DNA from: Kalmusia sp. IMI 367209
Lineage: Eukaryota > Ascomycota > Dothideomycetes > Pleosporales > Didymosphaeriaceae
DNA: 64,000 bases
Assembly: GCA_027946365.1 (NCBI GenBank)
Contig: JAPEUQ010000005.1
Span: 1,488,001 to 1,552,000, forward strand
Direction of reading: 5' to 3'
Positions 12,010 through 23,470 of this stretch are shown piece after piece. The stretch's first letter is position 1, and each line of letters starts with the position of its first letter. Below the pieces are notes generated by a model that was given only the letters and a program-made list of their open reading frames with translations, had not been told where the DNA came from and ran no database searches. Position numbers and translations under genes: made by a program.

Positions 12010-13016
12010 CGTAGTGTATGTGTAGAGAGAAGTAGAGGCTTCGCAAAAATACACATGCGAGGAAGTAGGGAAGGTATATATTATATGACATGGGGAATCA
12101 CGCACAGCCACCATCGTATGCCTTGCACGAGGCTTAGATACTCAATCCTGTCCACGTCACACGTCGCTTTGTGATTGGTTCTCCGACCTCGCCCCCACAT
12201 CGTTCTTACCTACGGACATGAATGCTATGAATCACCTAACTAGCGACGCCAGGGTACATTGCGTCTGATTGCCTCCGTCGAGTGTGTGATCACAGTTAAT
12301 TGGATATGCCAAATAATCGTAGGCCTTCGACCAGGTTCACGCCCTATCTCCCCTCTTTAAAGCTACGTTGAAGCAATACTTTGCGAGTGAGCATTTTTAA
12401 AATGATTTATATACGTGCAACTGGTGTAGCCGCACTTGTTTCCAATGCACCAGAGAGGACAGTCTTTGCTTAGGAGACGAAAAATAGTTGAGAGCGAGAG
12501 AGGGATACAAGGTCTACCTCAGCTCGAGGCGGACGGAGGTGATGAAGTAAACGGGGACAGACTGAGTGAATTTGTTGAGCTGTGGGCGGAACGGAGAGTG
12601 CATGAGATGGTTGGCGAGAAGGAGATGGCTGGGGGTGAACTCGATGGCGTACAGCAATTTTGTACATGATATTATGAAGACATTATCATATCAAGCCAAT
12701 GAGTGGTAAGGTGATTTAGTAGTGAGGGGATGTGTAAGATATGAGCTCATCCCTAATTACTTGCTATTGGGCTTGAAAGGTTTCGGATAACACACTCTCA
12801 TTGGATTCAATCTCACATTTCTGTACGTCCGAGGGCTTTTTTCAACGCAAAGAGCGTCCGAGCGATAATTCACAGCAAGCAATACGAAGAACGACATGCC
12901 CTTTTTACTCTGTATTCAATTACTCATTACTAGGGGAGCGATAGTCCCTGCTCTGATCGAGTCACTACTACCATCCCCGATCCAGCTTAACCGACCACCC
13001 TCCAAGCCTCAATGTT
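12010..13016. other. Intergenic, no gene seen
   Basis: Moderately AT-rich. A 77-codon plus-strand frame at 12436-12669 has neither domain nor promoter support. Confidence 0.55.
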
Positions 13017-14418
13017 CTAACAACAAATACCATTCTGCACGTCTCCGGTAGGGAATAAACAGCACTGTGAACAGCAATTTGTGAAATTGTCGATCGTACA
13101 TGCCTGGTTCGATTCCACGCACTGCTGGCAGAGGTTATTGAAGCAGCCAAGCGCGCTATCGCAGCACCCGAGGTCGGAAGAGCAGGTCGCTGGATCGATG
13201 TTAGCATATGAACTACACTAAAAGAGGGAGAGGGCTGGCTTACCTCCGCCTGCGGCGCAGGTCGGCTCAGCAAGTGCCGAGGAAGTTGATGAGGGGATGG
13301 AAGATGAGCTTGGGGCTTCGGTTGAAGATGATATCAACTCTGAGGATGATGTCGAAGGCTCGATGGATGAAGATGTCTCCGTCGAGAAGGTAGATGGTAT
13401 ACTCGAAGATGACTCGGTAGGTAATACAATGCTGGAGGACACGTCGGTAGATGATGGAACGATTGAAGAGCTCTCAACGGCGGAGGATGAGCTTGGAGTT
13501 GGCGTAGCACTCGAGCTTGGAGAGCCCGAACTTGACGCGATCGAACTTGAAGCGATCGAACTTGAAGCAATCGAACTGACAGCGCTCGAAGAGATTGAGG
13601 AGCTTGGTGTAGCGCTCGATGGCGATGAAGACGACAAGGACAACGACGATGACGACGATGACGATGATGACGATGAACGCGAGGATGAGCTTGTCAAAGT
13701 CGAAGTCTTCCCATCGCATTTTCCAAACCCTGCTTGACACCCATCTCCACAATATGCCTTCGTGCTTCCGCAGTAGCTGTACTGACTGCAGCAGTTACCC
13801 CACTTCGACCCCTGACAGGTAAATCCAAAGCCCTTGCCGCACCTCGCATTCGGGGTAACATTCCCAGAAGGCTTCGCTGCCGGGCTCGAACACGGAGTCG
13901 ATGAGGATGCTGCCTTCGAAGTGGAGTACGCTGCTGCCTTTGAAGGAGTAGAGTACGCTACTTTGGAGGGACTGGGACCGCTGCAAAGTCCATTCTTTGC
14001 CTGACACCCGGTACCGCAGTGGTTCTTCGTTGAACCACAGTACCCGTGCTTCGAGCAGCAATTGCCATGTTTGGATCCTTTACACGTGTACCCCTTCTTA
14101 CCCCCACAAGTCCCGTCGGGACTTACTTTCTTCGGCACAGACACGTACGATGGACTGCATGTGCCGAAGGCGGATTGGCAGCCAGTCCCGCAGTAAGCAC
14201 TCGTAGAGCCACTATTCTCGTCAGCTTCTGTTACGTCGATTGTTGGGCTACCGAAGGAAGAAGTACCAATGGCCACGCTGAGAGCAGCATGAGCCGTATT
14301 GCGAGCCCTTGCACGTCAATCCTGTACCAGCACCACACTTGCCGGTGCGCGAAGTCGACAAGGCGTTCGTCACGCTGAGGAAGAGCATGGACGCCCCGAG
14401 GATGGAATTGAGACGCAT
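13017..14418 (-). CDS. Secreted protein with three hevein-type chitin-binding domains and Cys-rich tail
   Basis: Exons on the minus strand are 14418..14267, 14211..13244 and 13189..13017, giving 430 residues. The introns (14212..14266 and 13190..13243) have GT..AG ends, CTGAC/CTAAC branch sites and agreeing phases. A signal peptide (MRLNSILGASMLFLSVTNA) precedes three chitin-binding type-1 (hevein) modules at about 25-65, 75-120 and 150-195. Each carries a CCS..(x)YCGS..CG.GCQ pattern (the first has lost the Tyr). A Ser/Thr-rich, mucin-like linker of about 170 residues follows, probably heavily O-glycosylated. The protein ends in a compact Cys-rich segment (about 12 Cys in 60 residues) encoded by exon 3 that I do not recognise. 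There is no hydrolase domain, so a structural wall or chitin-masking role is inferred. The linker creates a misleading acidic antisense open frame at 13297-13737. Confidence 0.88.
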
Positions 14419-15003
14419 AATGAGCGGAAGCGACCTGAAGGTCCGATATTACAAACAAATGATTGAACAACGGACGAAGCCTAGTAAGAGGAGTACCAAC
14501 GTGCCAACAGAAACCCGTAACAAGAGGGACACATGAATTATTTACATACTGTCACAGTGCAGATCTAGATTCCCACGAGTCGCAAGCAATAAAAGTTTCG
14601 CCTATTTGCGCGCAACATAGTAAAGGCTTCTACATAGGCGAGGCGGTTAGGATGAATCCGGTCTGGCTCCTCGTGTAAGGATCGATGACAGGGCTGGATC
14701 TATGCCGAATATAGGATTAGTTCTGGGGGCTATCTCCACGGCTCTGCACAGCTCCGCAGGAGATCGCGGTGATCACCGATGCCACGTAGAGAGGACCCAC
14801 ATTAGCAGGGCTGGAGAAATCGCGTTTCCCCTGAATGGCGTCCTTAAGTCGATATGCCCAAAACTAGCGACGACGCACAAGCTGCAGCACTCTTCATCTT
14901 GACGTTTCATTCCGATTAACATTTCATCGAAGACTATGTACCAGTTCTATAATACAGGATATATAACATGGTTACTCCCAAATTAGCTCGTGAACTCGCA
15001 AAA
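14419..15003. other. Intergenic between two minus-strand genes
   Basis: Promoter side of the chitin-binding gene and 3' side of the AAA ATPase gene; no gene seen. Confidence 0.6.
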
Positions 15004-18000
15004 CTACGTTCTCACCCTAACAACATTCTCGTTGGTCCCCTTATCCACACCAATCCCAAAAACGTGCTTCGTCTTCTTCCCCTTCTTATCTCCATATTTC
15101 TCATCGAACTTCTTGATGGCATTCAAACTGCTCATATTCTCTGAAATACTCGCGCTAATCTCCTGCAGCGCCTTGTCGAAGTGTCGTGCGTAGAGGATGC
15201 GCTTCTCGGGGAAACTGTATTGCTGGCCGCGGACAAGCTGAGGCGGTTTTGTAATAGGGTTTGAGGAGGGCTCAGCGGAGGATGATGAGGCTTCTTTTGC
15301 GGCAGCGATGGCGGCTTGCTCGTTTTCTTCCTTGACGCAGGCTAGAGCTGCGGAGACGGCGAGATTTTTCAGGTCGGAGCCGGAATAGAAAGGTGTGCGC
15401 TTCGCGATGTGCTCAAGGTCGACTGAAGCGTCGAGCTGTTCGCCTCTCAGGTGGATTTTTAGGATCTCTGTCCGGTCCGCCTGGGTGGGCAGATCGACCA
15501 GGAGTCGGCGCGGCAACCGGCGGATGACCGCGTCATCGAGATCAAAAGGTCGGTTTGTGGCGACCATGACGAATACCGAGAGATCATTCAGACCGTCCCA
15601 TTCCTTCAAAAACTGGTTGAGGATATCACGATGTGAGGTCCGTTCACGACCCACATCCCGTGACGAGAATATAGCATCTGCCTCGTCGAGAAATACAATG
15701 CATGGCGACAATTTCCGAGCTAGGGAAAATATAGCTGTGACATTCTTCTCGCCCTCTCCCACATACTTGTCCATAATCTGGCTTCCAGAGACCTCAAGTA
15801 CAGTAGACCCACTTTCTTTTGCCACAGCCTTGGCTAAGAGTGTTTTTCCGGTCCCTGGAGGACCATAGAGAAGGGCGCCAGATATCTTCTCAGTGGCAAG
15901 TACGCCGTAGTTAAATGCGTCTGGTCGCAGGAGGGAAAGAGAGGTGAGCATTCGAATCGAATCTATAGTGTCTGTAGGGACATGAATCTGATCAAACGTA
16001 GTTTTAATCTGATCGGGATTTGCGATGCCCGGCATCAAACGTTTCTCGTGCTTGTTTGCCGTTGACGCGACATTCTGCAGTTGGCGCTCGCGATCGAGCG
16101 CCGAAGCAGTCCTGTTACGTGGTTGGGCGGCTACGTTGGCCTCCATCTCTTCCTTCATTCGTCGCAGAGCTCGGTCACTAGATTGACCGTGTTCGGCAAT
16201 GCGCTTGACGTAGGCATATTTGACTTGGTCGCTAACCTGCAACAAGGCTACGGCGAGGGCTACGTGTGTACCGTTCAGGTGTTCGACAGAACGATCTACA
16301 AGGTGTAGCCCCAATGCAGTAACAGCTATGCGGTGAACTTCGTCATACGTGAGAATTCTCTGTAGGGATGGGCTCGAAATACTGGCCAGTGATAAAGAGG
16401 TGTGGATACTGTCTGAGCTCTCACGGTTCGAGAGGTGTTGTGCCGCTATCGGATCTAGACTTCGTAGCATGTGTTGTATATGGCGAATATTGATCCTTCG
16501 AAATTTGGCAACCTCTAGCGTAGAGGGCATTGGTGTCACGGGCTCGATTGGATTAGGTGTGCTGCCTTGCTTCTCCACGGACACAACGATTGTCCGGTAA
16601 AAGCTCGCCTCTCCCTCAGACTGAAGACCTTGGACACCAGTCTTTGATAGCTCAGGAGTAAGGTCTCGTGACGAGGTACTACCGATGATCATGATGCTCT
16701 CCCCGGCAGTCCTCCGCTTGCGAACGATCTCTTCAAGCTTTTGGACGATTCTACCACCGTAGTGAGTAGCATTCAGTTCCTTAAAGTCTGGAACGTAAAT
16801 AATCTTTGCATTCGGAGGGGCGCTGGGCTTTCTAGTAGAAGAGCCAACATTGACGGAAAGACTGAATCTCGATGTCGCTTCGCTCGGTAAAGCACTGTCG
16901 ATGTGGACATCGTCACTTGTAGGTGCCATCGAAAAACTGAAGAAGTCAGGCTTTGGCGTGCCTTCTGCTTGCTCGTTGGCTTTAAGAGGTTGTCTCGTGG
17001 TAGTATTCGCGAGATGAGATTCTTGGTTTCTTTTAGTTTCGGTAGCGTCGATCAGATGTTCTAAAAGATTCGCGAGCTTTAGATCTTCTAGTTGCGTTTC
17101 GGCTTGTGATTGTGAAGGACTCTGTGGCTCATTCGAAGATGGGGCTTCGTGTACGGGCATTTGTAGAGCCTTCAGGGCATTGCTAATAGTATTAGGGGAG
17201 AAAAGAATCGAGATAGGTAGTCTGGATCCTGGAGGAGGTAGTGAGGGGGTGAAGGCAGAAGATGACGATGGCGCGTTTTCTTGTTCATCGGCGAACTCGT
17301 CCTTCCCTAGCTCATCGAAGAATGCATCACTATCGGGATCTGCACCGAGCCGGTACGTCTCATAGCCCAAAGACCGAATCGAGTGGGGTGACGGGTCTGG
17401 TGCGTCGCCTAGATAGTCGCCTGCTATCTCAGCAAGGTCTTGTGCGTTCAGAAGGACCACGTCAGCGCCCAGTTCACCTGCCACAGACGACACGATCCTT
17501 TTCAGTAATCTATCTTGTCCGTTCGTTGGGCAATGTAGTATTATGTTTGTCTTGGTTGCTGGGAACGAGTCGCTGGGCGTAGGGTGTAATGCAGAGAGAG
17601 ACGCTGCAATTGTAGCACGTATTTCTGCAGACACAAAAGGCGATATGTATGACATGACCGGGCGACGACTGTCAAGAAGATCAACATTCTTCTCCGCAAG
17701 CAAAGAGAGATTTTCGACTTGAAGCGACTTGGCATCGAGGCTTTTGTTCAGCTCGCCCAAATCCTTGTCGCCGGAAGTCTGGATAAGATGCTTTATCTCG
17801 GCAACCTGTCGCTTGAGAACCTCCAGCTGCTCTTTCAACCATTTACGGCCATGCTTCCTCGAACCCGGTGGATCTTCTCCTCTCTCTAGAGCCCCTAGTA
17901 CGTCTTCGCTGTCCTTCAAGCCCAGACTCAAAGCCCATTGGCGCAGAAAGCGCCGCTTCTCGTCATCGTGTAGACCGCCGCTCCACGCTTGGAAGATGAA

Positions 18001-18534
18001 ATCAGATAAAAGCTGCAAGGCTGCCGGCGGGGCATGTATTGGGATCGAACAAGATCCAACTTCGTCCGTATTTCGGCGCTGTAGCGAGAGGGTGAAGGCT
18101 TTTCGGCGGCGCTGGCGTATCTCAGGCGGCGCTTGGTCGTGAACGAGGATGCACTGGTTGACGAACCAGTCGGGGACCACGACTGGCGGAAGATCTTGGG
18201 CACGATTCCTCCGCTGTGAGCGTCGCAAGGCCGACGAGTACCGCCGTGTCATCTCTCGCGAGCGCTGCAGCTTGTGGGCCAGTAGGTCGGCGTCTTCTTG
18301 GGCATCCCCGGGCTCTGCTTGCGCTGCGGCCCTCTCATCGCTCTTGTGCTCGGCGACATTGTTGTCGACGGGTTTGCTGTCTGGATCCGCCGGCGGGGTA
18401 GGTTCCTGGGCAAGGCCTCTCGATGCGTGGAACGAGCGCGTCCGGTGCGGCGATGGATAACGGCGGCGGTGGATGAGGCGTGCTGGAGGCCTTCGATATG
18501 AAGCTCGCAGGCCGGTTCGGAGTGCTGTGTACAT
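15004..18534 (-). CDS. Large mitochondrial AAA+ ATPase, Msp1/ATAD1-like domain
   Basis: One intronless frame of 1176 residues. The N terminus (MYTALRTGLRASYRRPPARL, followed by further Arg/Ser) is a textbook mitochondrial targeting sequence. Residues about 100-850 form a long regulatory region with coiled or charged segments and low-complexity Ser/Pro tracts. The AAA core lies near the C terminus: Walker A GPPGTGKT at about 889, Walker B IVFLDEADAI near 945, then NRPFDLDDAVIRRLPRR with the arginine finger, and a lid ending about residue 1100. The pore-loop/IMDKYVGEGEKN region and the NRPxDLDxAxxRR signature place it close to the Msp1/ATAD1/spastin meiotic clade. Known members extract mislocalised tail-anchored proteins at the mitochondrial outer membrane. 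This protein is roughly three times longer than Msp1 itself, so its substrate and sub-compartment remain open. Confidence 0.88.
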   Translation of the reverse strand: MYTALRTGLRASYRRPPARLIHRRRYPSPHRTRSFHASRGLAQEPTPPADPDSKPVDNNVAEHKSDERAAAQAEPGDAQEDADLLAHKLQRSREMTRRYSSALRRSQRRNRAQDLPPVVVPDWFVNQCILVHDQAPPEIRQRRRKAFTLSLQRRNTDEVGSCSIPIHAPPAALQLLSDFIFQAWSGGLHDDEKRRFLRQWALSLGLKDSEDVLGALERGEDPPGSRKHGRKWLKEQLEVLKRQVAEIKHLIQTSGDKDLGELNKSLDAKSLQVENLSLLAEKNVDLLDSRRPVMSYISPFVSAEIRATIAASLSALHPTPSDSFPATKTNIILHCPTNGQDRLLKRIVSSVAGELGADVVLLNAQDLAEIAGDYLGDAPDPSPHSIRSLGYETYRLGADPDSDAFFDELGKDEFADEQENAPSSSSAFTPSLPPPGSRLPISILFSPNTISNALKALQMPVHEAPSSNEPQSPSQSQAETQLEDLKLANLLEHLIDATETKRNQESHLANTTTRQPLKANEQAEGTPKPDFFSFSMAPTSDDVHIDSALPSEATSRFSLSVNVGSSTRKPSAPPNAKIIYVPDFKELNATHYGGRIVQKLEEIVRKRRTAGESIMIIGSTSSRDLTPELSKTGVQGLQSEGEASFYRTIVVSVEKQGSTPNPIEPVTPMPSTLEVAKFRRINIRHIQHMLRSLDPIAAQHLSNRESSDSIHTSLSLASISSPSLQRILTYDEVHRIAVTALGLHLVDRSVEHLNGTHVALAVALLQVSDQVKYAYVKRIAEHGQSSDRALRRMKEEMEANVAAQPRNRTASALDRERQLQNVASTANKHEKRLMPGIANPDQIKTTFDQIHVPTDTIDSIRMLTSLSLLRPDAFNYGVLATEKISGALLYGPPGTGKTLLAKAVAKESGSTVLEVSGSQIMDKYVGEGEKNVTAIFSLARKLSPCIVFLDEADAIFSSRDVGRERTSHRDILNQFLKEWDGLNDLSVFVMVATNRPFDLDDAVIRRLPRRLLVDLPTQADRTEILKIHLRGEQLDASVDLEHIAKRTPFYSGSDLKNLAVSAALACVKEENEQAAIAAAKEASSSSAEPSSNPITKPPQLVRGQQYSFPEKRILYARHFDKALQEISASISENMSSLNAIKKFDEKYGDKKGKKTKHVFGIGVDKGTNENVVRVRT

Positions 18535-19175
18535 GCGGATGGCGAGCCCCTCGCGACAGCAAAGAGGATGGGCGCCTACACGAGATGTCGCAGGCTGGTG
18601 TGGAGGAACAATGGCCGTCGTAGGGTTTGTCTATGCGCCATAACTTTTCCTTTGCCTTCGGCATCCTTGTCTGCCAAGCCTCCGATGCACTTGCCACAGG
18701 AGCGATCTTAGCCGAGAACAGTTCCATCACCACAGACCTACCATTACTACTACACCATGTCAATCGGTTTTCGACCCGATAATTCTCCTCCTAGCTAATC
18801 ATCACACTATTCTTGTTCCTCGGCACGTCCTACGGATATATCGCTAAACAGCGGTCGAACCATCAATCAATGTAGAGACGATATAACCAAGGTTCCAATG
18901 CGGAAGAACATAGTGAAGTATATCTGAGGCTGTCGGCAGCATGCTATGTATAGATTGGGGTCAGCTATGAGGATTTACTGTCTGCAGATTGGATATGGTA
19001 TGATCGACCGCACTTGAAGAAGGAAAGTACGAGTCGCTGGGCACTGCGTATGTACATGGTGTTATGCACGGAGAGTATTTTTACTCCTTCCAGCAAAGAA
19101 GAGCAACTCCTCACACGGAAGTTACGTATTGTGTAGAAGTATCGCCAAAAGGCTAAACACACCTCTTCATCCCTT
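18535..19175. other. Intergenic
   Basis: Promoter of the AAA ATPase and 3' region of the GH12 gene; no gene seen. Confidence 0.6.
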
Positions 19176-20053
19176 TCAGAGGTTAATCTGCAGGCCCACC
19201 GTCGCATCCACAACCGCATCTCCATAGAACATCTCCGTCCCCGCATTCCCAACATTCACGTACGTCTCCTCCCCAAACACGCCCTGCTTCACTAGCGCCG
19301 CCAGCCACTCTTTCACGTCGCCCTCCCACGTCCCCTCAAACTGCTTATCCGGCAGCAGCGAACTCACTGTGATCCCGGTATCCTCATTCACCCCCTGGTA
19401 CAGCTTCCAGCTCGTGCCGTACAAGTCGGCGATGCTAGCAACGGGTGTAGGCCACCCGATAGGCAGCTGGCCACCCGTGTAGGATAGCCAGAGCATGAGT
19501 TCCTGAGCGGACGAGGAGGTCGAGTCACCTTTGGTGTCGGAGGTCATGAAGTCGAGGCAGATGTTGCCTTTGTAGGCCGTTGTGTTGGTGCGGGTCCAGG
19601 TGTATGTTGCAGGTATACTTTTAATCTCCGACAATTTTGTCTCAAGGTTTTGGGTCAGGCCGACGAAGGAGTAGCCTTTGGGGACGTTGGACCTGAGAAA
19701 TGTTAGTGATTTCGAGGGCACGTGGACAGAGGTTTGAGAAGGGGGTGTGCGTACGTGCTCTCGACGTAGTCGATGTTTGTCGTGCTGCTCCAGACAATGT
19801 TTTTGTTGCCGTTCGAGGCTGTTTCGACGTGGTCGTAGTTCGTACATTGGGTGCCTTTAGCTTGGGCGGCATTGTAGAACATGTTAAAGATGATCCAAGG
19901 CGTGTCTGTTAGGACGATGCTGTCGGATGTTCCACAGAGCTGAGTCGCAGGTTGTTTCGTGGAGTCGGATATTGTCATGGGTTTGGGGAGGGCGAGGGCA
20001 GGGATGGTGAGGGTTGAGAGGGCGACGAGGGCTGTTGAGAGGATGGAAGGCAT
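19176..20053 (-). CDS. Glycoside hydrolase family 12 endoglucanase/xyloglucanase
   Basis: Two minus-strand exons, 20053..19755 and 19692..19176, give 271 residues. The 62-nt intron has a GTACGC donor and an ACTAAC branch and restores frame through a split Thr codon. A signal peptide (MPSILSTALVALSTLTIPALA) directs secretion. GH12 hallmarks are visible: ELMLWLSYTGG containing the predicted nucleophile (about Glu164), the GTSWKLYQG strand, and AGTEMFYGDA with the predicted acid/base (about Glu254). Family members cleave beta-1,4-glucan or xyloglucan in plant cell walls; which substrate is preferred cannot be read here. I chose the Met at 20053 because it leads directly into the signal peptide; an in-frame Met 24 bases upstream is possible. 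Confidence 0.88.
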
Positions 20054-20589
20054 TGTGTTCGATGTAATTGTGTGCAAAATGTAAGAAAAGGGTACGTTTG
20101 AAGAGTGTGAGTCGAGAAGAAAGAAATATGTTCACGAAGAAGAGAAAAAGGTTGAAAACGAATGGAAGGAATGGCGAATCCTCGCTGGGAGAAATGGGAC
20201 GAAGACTATTCATATAAAGCTCCTTCATATGTGCAGTGACCATGCGCAAATTGCGAGATCGTAGTATAACGCGTGTCGGAACAAATTAGCGACCCGTGAG
20301 CCAGGGTGGTGGGGGTCGTGAATCTGAAACGCTAGGGCAAACAAATTCGCGGATGTGGTGGCAATAGCTTCACATTCGACACATACAGAAACGACTAGAT
20401 TCAGTATTTATACATAGTTTTCGGGCTTAATTGGACAGGAGAAGCCTAGGAAGTCAGGAGAAGGAAATAGCGGGTTGGTCCGCGGAAGGCGCATTTTCTC
20501 GCGTCTGATACTACTAGTGCTCATCTTTCAGCATCCTACTTCATCACACCAGGAGCCAGAGTCGTAATCCACGATAACACCCATGATCT
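20054..20589. other. Intergenic
   Basis: Promoter of the GH12 gene and 3' region of the CFEM receptor gene; no gene seen. Confidence 0.6.
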
Positions 20590-22162
20590 TTACATATAGG
20601 ATGGACGTTCCATCAACTCGATATCCGACTCAGAGCGGTCTTCCCGGTGTACCTTAACATCCAACGACTTGTGAATGACGCCAAAAGGTAGGCTGTTACC
20701 GGACTTCTGGCCGTATGCGCTATCGTTGTTTGCGTATCCGCTAACCTGCGAGCGGACGAAGACCGTTGGCAAGATCTTTTGGAATATGGGCCGCATTGCA
20801 GGCATGCATGCAACGACTACAAAGAGATTTGCTTCTGTGACGCACCAGTACACTCCGGAGACGTTATCATCTACAAGATAATCAGCAAGTATCTGTGCTT
20901 ACAACGTTAGTGCATACATGTGGGGTTCGTGGTTTGAGCGAATTGGACTAATGCCCAGAGCCGAAGACAGCTGACGATGGTGATGCTTAATGAAATTCTG
21001 TTAGCAAACCATGTTTTCAAGACAACGAATATTAAGACCTACACAAAGCCGACACAGAACATAGACATGATCTGGAGCTTCTTCCTCGTGGACATCTGCA
21101 ACTTGGACAGCATGGGCAGAGGAATTGTTAAGATGATTAGATCCAGCACGATCTCGATACCCCCGCGGATAAATCCGAAGAGCCGAATATCAACTGTGCA
21201 TTTTCCTATCATCTCGCCTCTCCAGCCATCCCAGAAGAAAGATATAGGCATGCATTGTAATACCATAGAAAATGTATTGCCGAGTCCAAAGCAGGTAACA
21301 GCCGCCATCAAGATCCAGATGATGACTTTCGTGGTATTGGAGGTGACGAGGCGGAGGTAAAATGCGAGGATGGAAAGCTGGCAGAACATTTCAACTAGCT
21401 GGTATGTGAAGTAGGTAACGTATAGCCACTAATGGAGTCGTTAGTCTAGATGCGGCATGTGAGTTGAGTTCATACCTTCAAGCTGGCCGTAATGTTGTCG
21501 GGTTCAATGCCCCAAATGTCTCTTCCGAACCCGAGGTGACCGGCTACAAGAAGGATCAGTCGAAGTATTGATTTCTGGATTGTGGAAAACTGACCGACAT
21601 AGATAGGAACGTTCTGGAACAGTGAACATATCTATGCATCGACAGTGTCAGTGTTTTTGGTAAACAAAGAAGGATGAAAGCTGTCCTGCTTACTCCAGAC
21701 AGTGCGATCAGAAGATCATCCCAGCCAAGTTGTCCATCGCTAGAAAGCCCGCGGTTGGTCAGCCGCATCACTACCATCACCAAGGCCAGCGACCCGAAAG
21801 ACGCAGTGACACCAATCATCGTCGTGCTAGCATCGCGGACCGGAAAACCGCACGCTGCTCGTGTCTCGTTGGTGGACTTGAGAGTCTCAACTATCGTACA
21901 GTTTGCACCATTGCAAGCTGCCACTGCGGTCTGAAAATCGATGTCGGCGCAGAGGCATTGCATATCATTGTTGGATGAGCAGTCGCTCATTAACAGCATA
22001 GTTTCGAAGCATCGTACCTTATAACACTAGTCAGCCTCGTTGCTAGCCCAGCTTTAAAGAAGACAAACCCACCGCGCAGCTTGGTAGTCGCTCATACAGA
22101 TCTTGCTGGGCAAAAGCACGCTTCAGAGCTAGACAAGATAGGGCCACAGCTAAAAGCTTCAT
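20590..22162 (-). CDS. CFEM-domain Pth11-like G-protein-coupled receptor
   Basis: Seven minus-strand exons: 22162..22073, 22017..21694, 21631..21595, 21543..21476, 21428..21043, 20985..20918 and 20870..20590. They total 417 residues; all six introns are 47-62 nt, have GT..AG ends and join in phase. A signal peptide (MKLLAVALSCLALKRAFA) precedes an eight-Cys CFEM domain (Cys 29, 33, 43, 51, 53, 65, 70, 86, with Asp55 where CFEM proteins bind haem or iron). Then comes a seven-helix rhodopsin-like fungal integral membrane domain, starting near TTMIGVTASFGSLALVMVVM and GWDDLLIALSG and ending with ITIVSCLRLWALVQFAQTT. The cytoplasmic tail is polar and acidic. This is the Pth11 class, which in Magnaporthe senses surface cues before appressorium formation; ligand and role here are inferred. 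It is notable that an adjacent secreted GH12 enzyme is also plant-facing. Confidence 0.9.
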
Positions 22163-23470
22163 CTTCTTTTCTCATGAATATGACAGCAATGAGGAGGAAA
22201 ATTGTCAGAGAAGTATCACTGGGACCGGTTCGAGGATTCCCATATATCTAATTCGTGGTCCTTGTTTCGATCCTGCATTCGGAAGCCTGTAACATGGGAC
22301 AACCTTGGGTGTGGGAGAGGAGATTGTTACCGCTGTCACATATTGTCACGTACCATAGAGCAGAAAGATGAGCAGTCACGTACAAGTGGGTGGCGCCGCA
22401 CTCTTTACTTTTTCCGCCCCCAACATCGTTGAGCTCTAACGGGTTCAATAGACCCGGTTTCAACGGCAGTCTCCGGAAGCACGGAAGCAATTACTTCCCC
22501 AGCAGTAGCTGAGGTTATCCGGTAACTGGGTCGCGCATACTCATTCACATTCGAATATCTTTCTCGCACGTCTAGTCGAAAATTACCCCAGTATCATTTT
22601 ATAATCAAATATGTTCTTTCGTTTTTCTATGTCGTGATGCGCGGCATAGACACGTCACCAGTACGAACATGAGAAAAGCAATATCTATCATGCGTCTCGA
22701 CTGTCAAGCCACGAAAAACGACTCGCATTGAATACGGTGGGTAGAATCTATCCGAGTTCACGGGGCTGAGGTGGGGATCTACCTATCGAGTAATTGATGC
22801 AACTGTTTGAGCACAGCTGGAAATGTTGATGTTCACCGAGATTACTTGTTATGGGGGTTGGGGAAAACCTTGTCACTACCCTGCTTTCCCCTCGCGAAAT
22901 TTTTGCCTATCAAACGACATCACACTACGGATCCCGCAATCGGTGTCTTATCCTGGGTAGATTTTGTTTTTTTAGTGGCCAAAGCTCTCGTGTGACAGCG
23001 ATCCCACCCAGTCGCGCATACCCCAGACCGTTATTTTACACTTGTCGATAAGCTCCCGGGGGCACTGCGAGCAGCACGTTCAAAGATTCAGCTCCTCGAT
23101 GGGTCAGTCAAAGCACTCTTGATATGTAAGCTTGAGTCGCCCGAAGGTAATCACTCAAGTGTTACAGTCAATGAGGTCTCGCCCTGTTGTTCTCGACGGA
23201 CGCAATTCCGTTTCACCGGGACAGCGTAGGCAAGGATTACTCCCGAAATCATGTGAAATGAATGTGCTAGACCGACCAAACATGCATATCCTTCGTATCA
23301 CTAAGCGAAAACAAGGCTATCACCACATATCCTTGTAAAGGACAACGCCACGCAAGGCGGTCTGCCCACTATACAATTCTACTGAAGTGCGAAAGCAGAC
23401 GACCGCCTTGATATTCATTACGCCCCGCTTCACTGCAAAAATTCAGCACTCTGACTTTGTTGCATTCGTC
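22163..23470. other. Intergenic, divergent promoter region of receptor and P450
   Basis: 1.3 kb between divergently transcribed genes. Only short, unconvincing open frames; no repeats or RNA genes recognised. Confidence 0.55.

Noticed and set aside
13297..13737. Plus-strand 146-codon acidic open frame
   Set aside because: It is the complement of the Ser/Thr-rich linker of the chitin-binding protein; Ser codons read backwards give Asp/Glu-rich frames.
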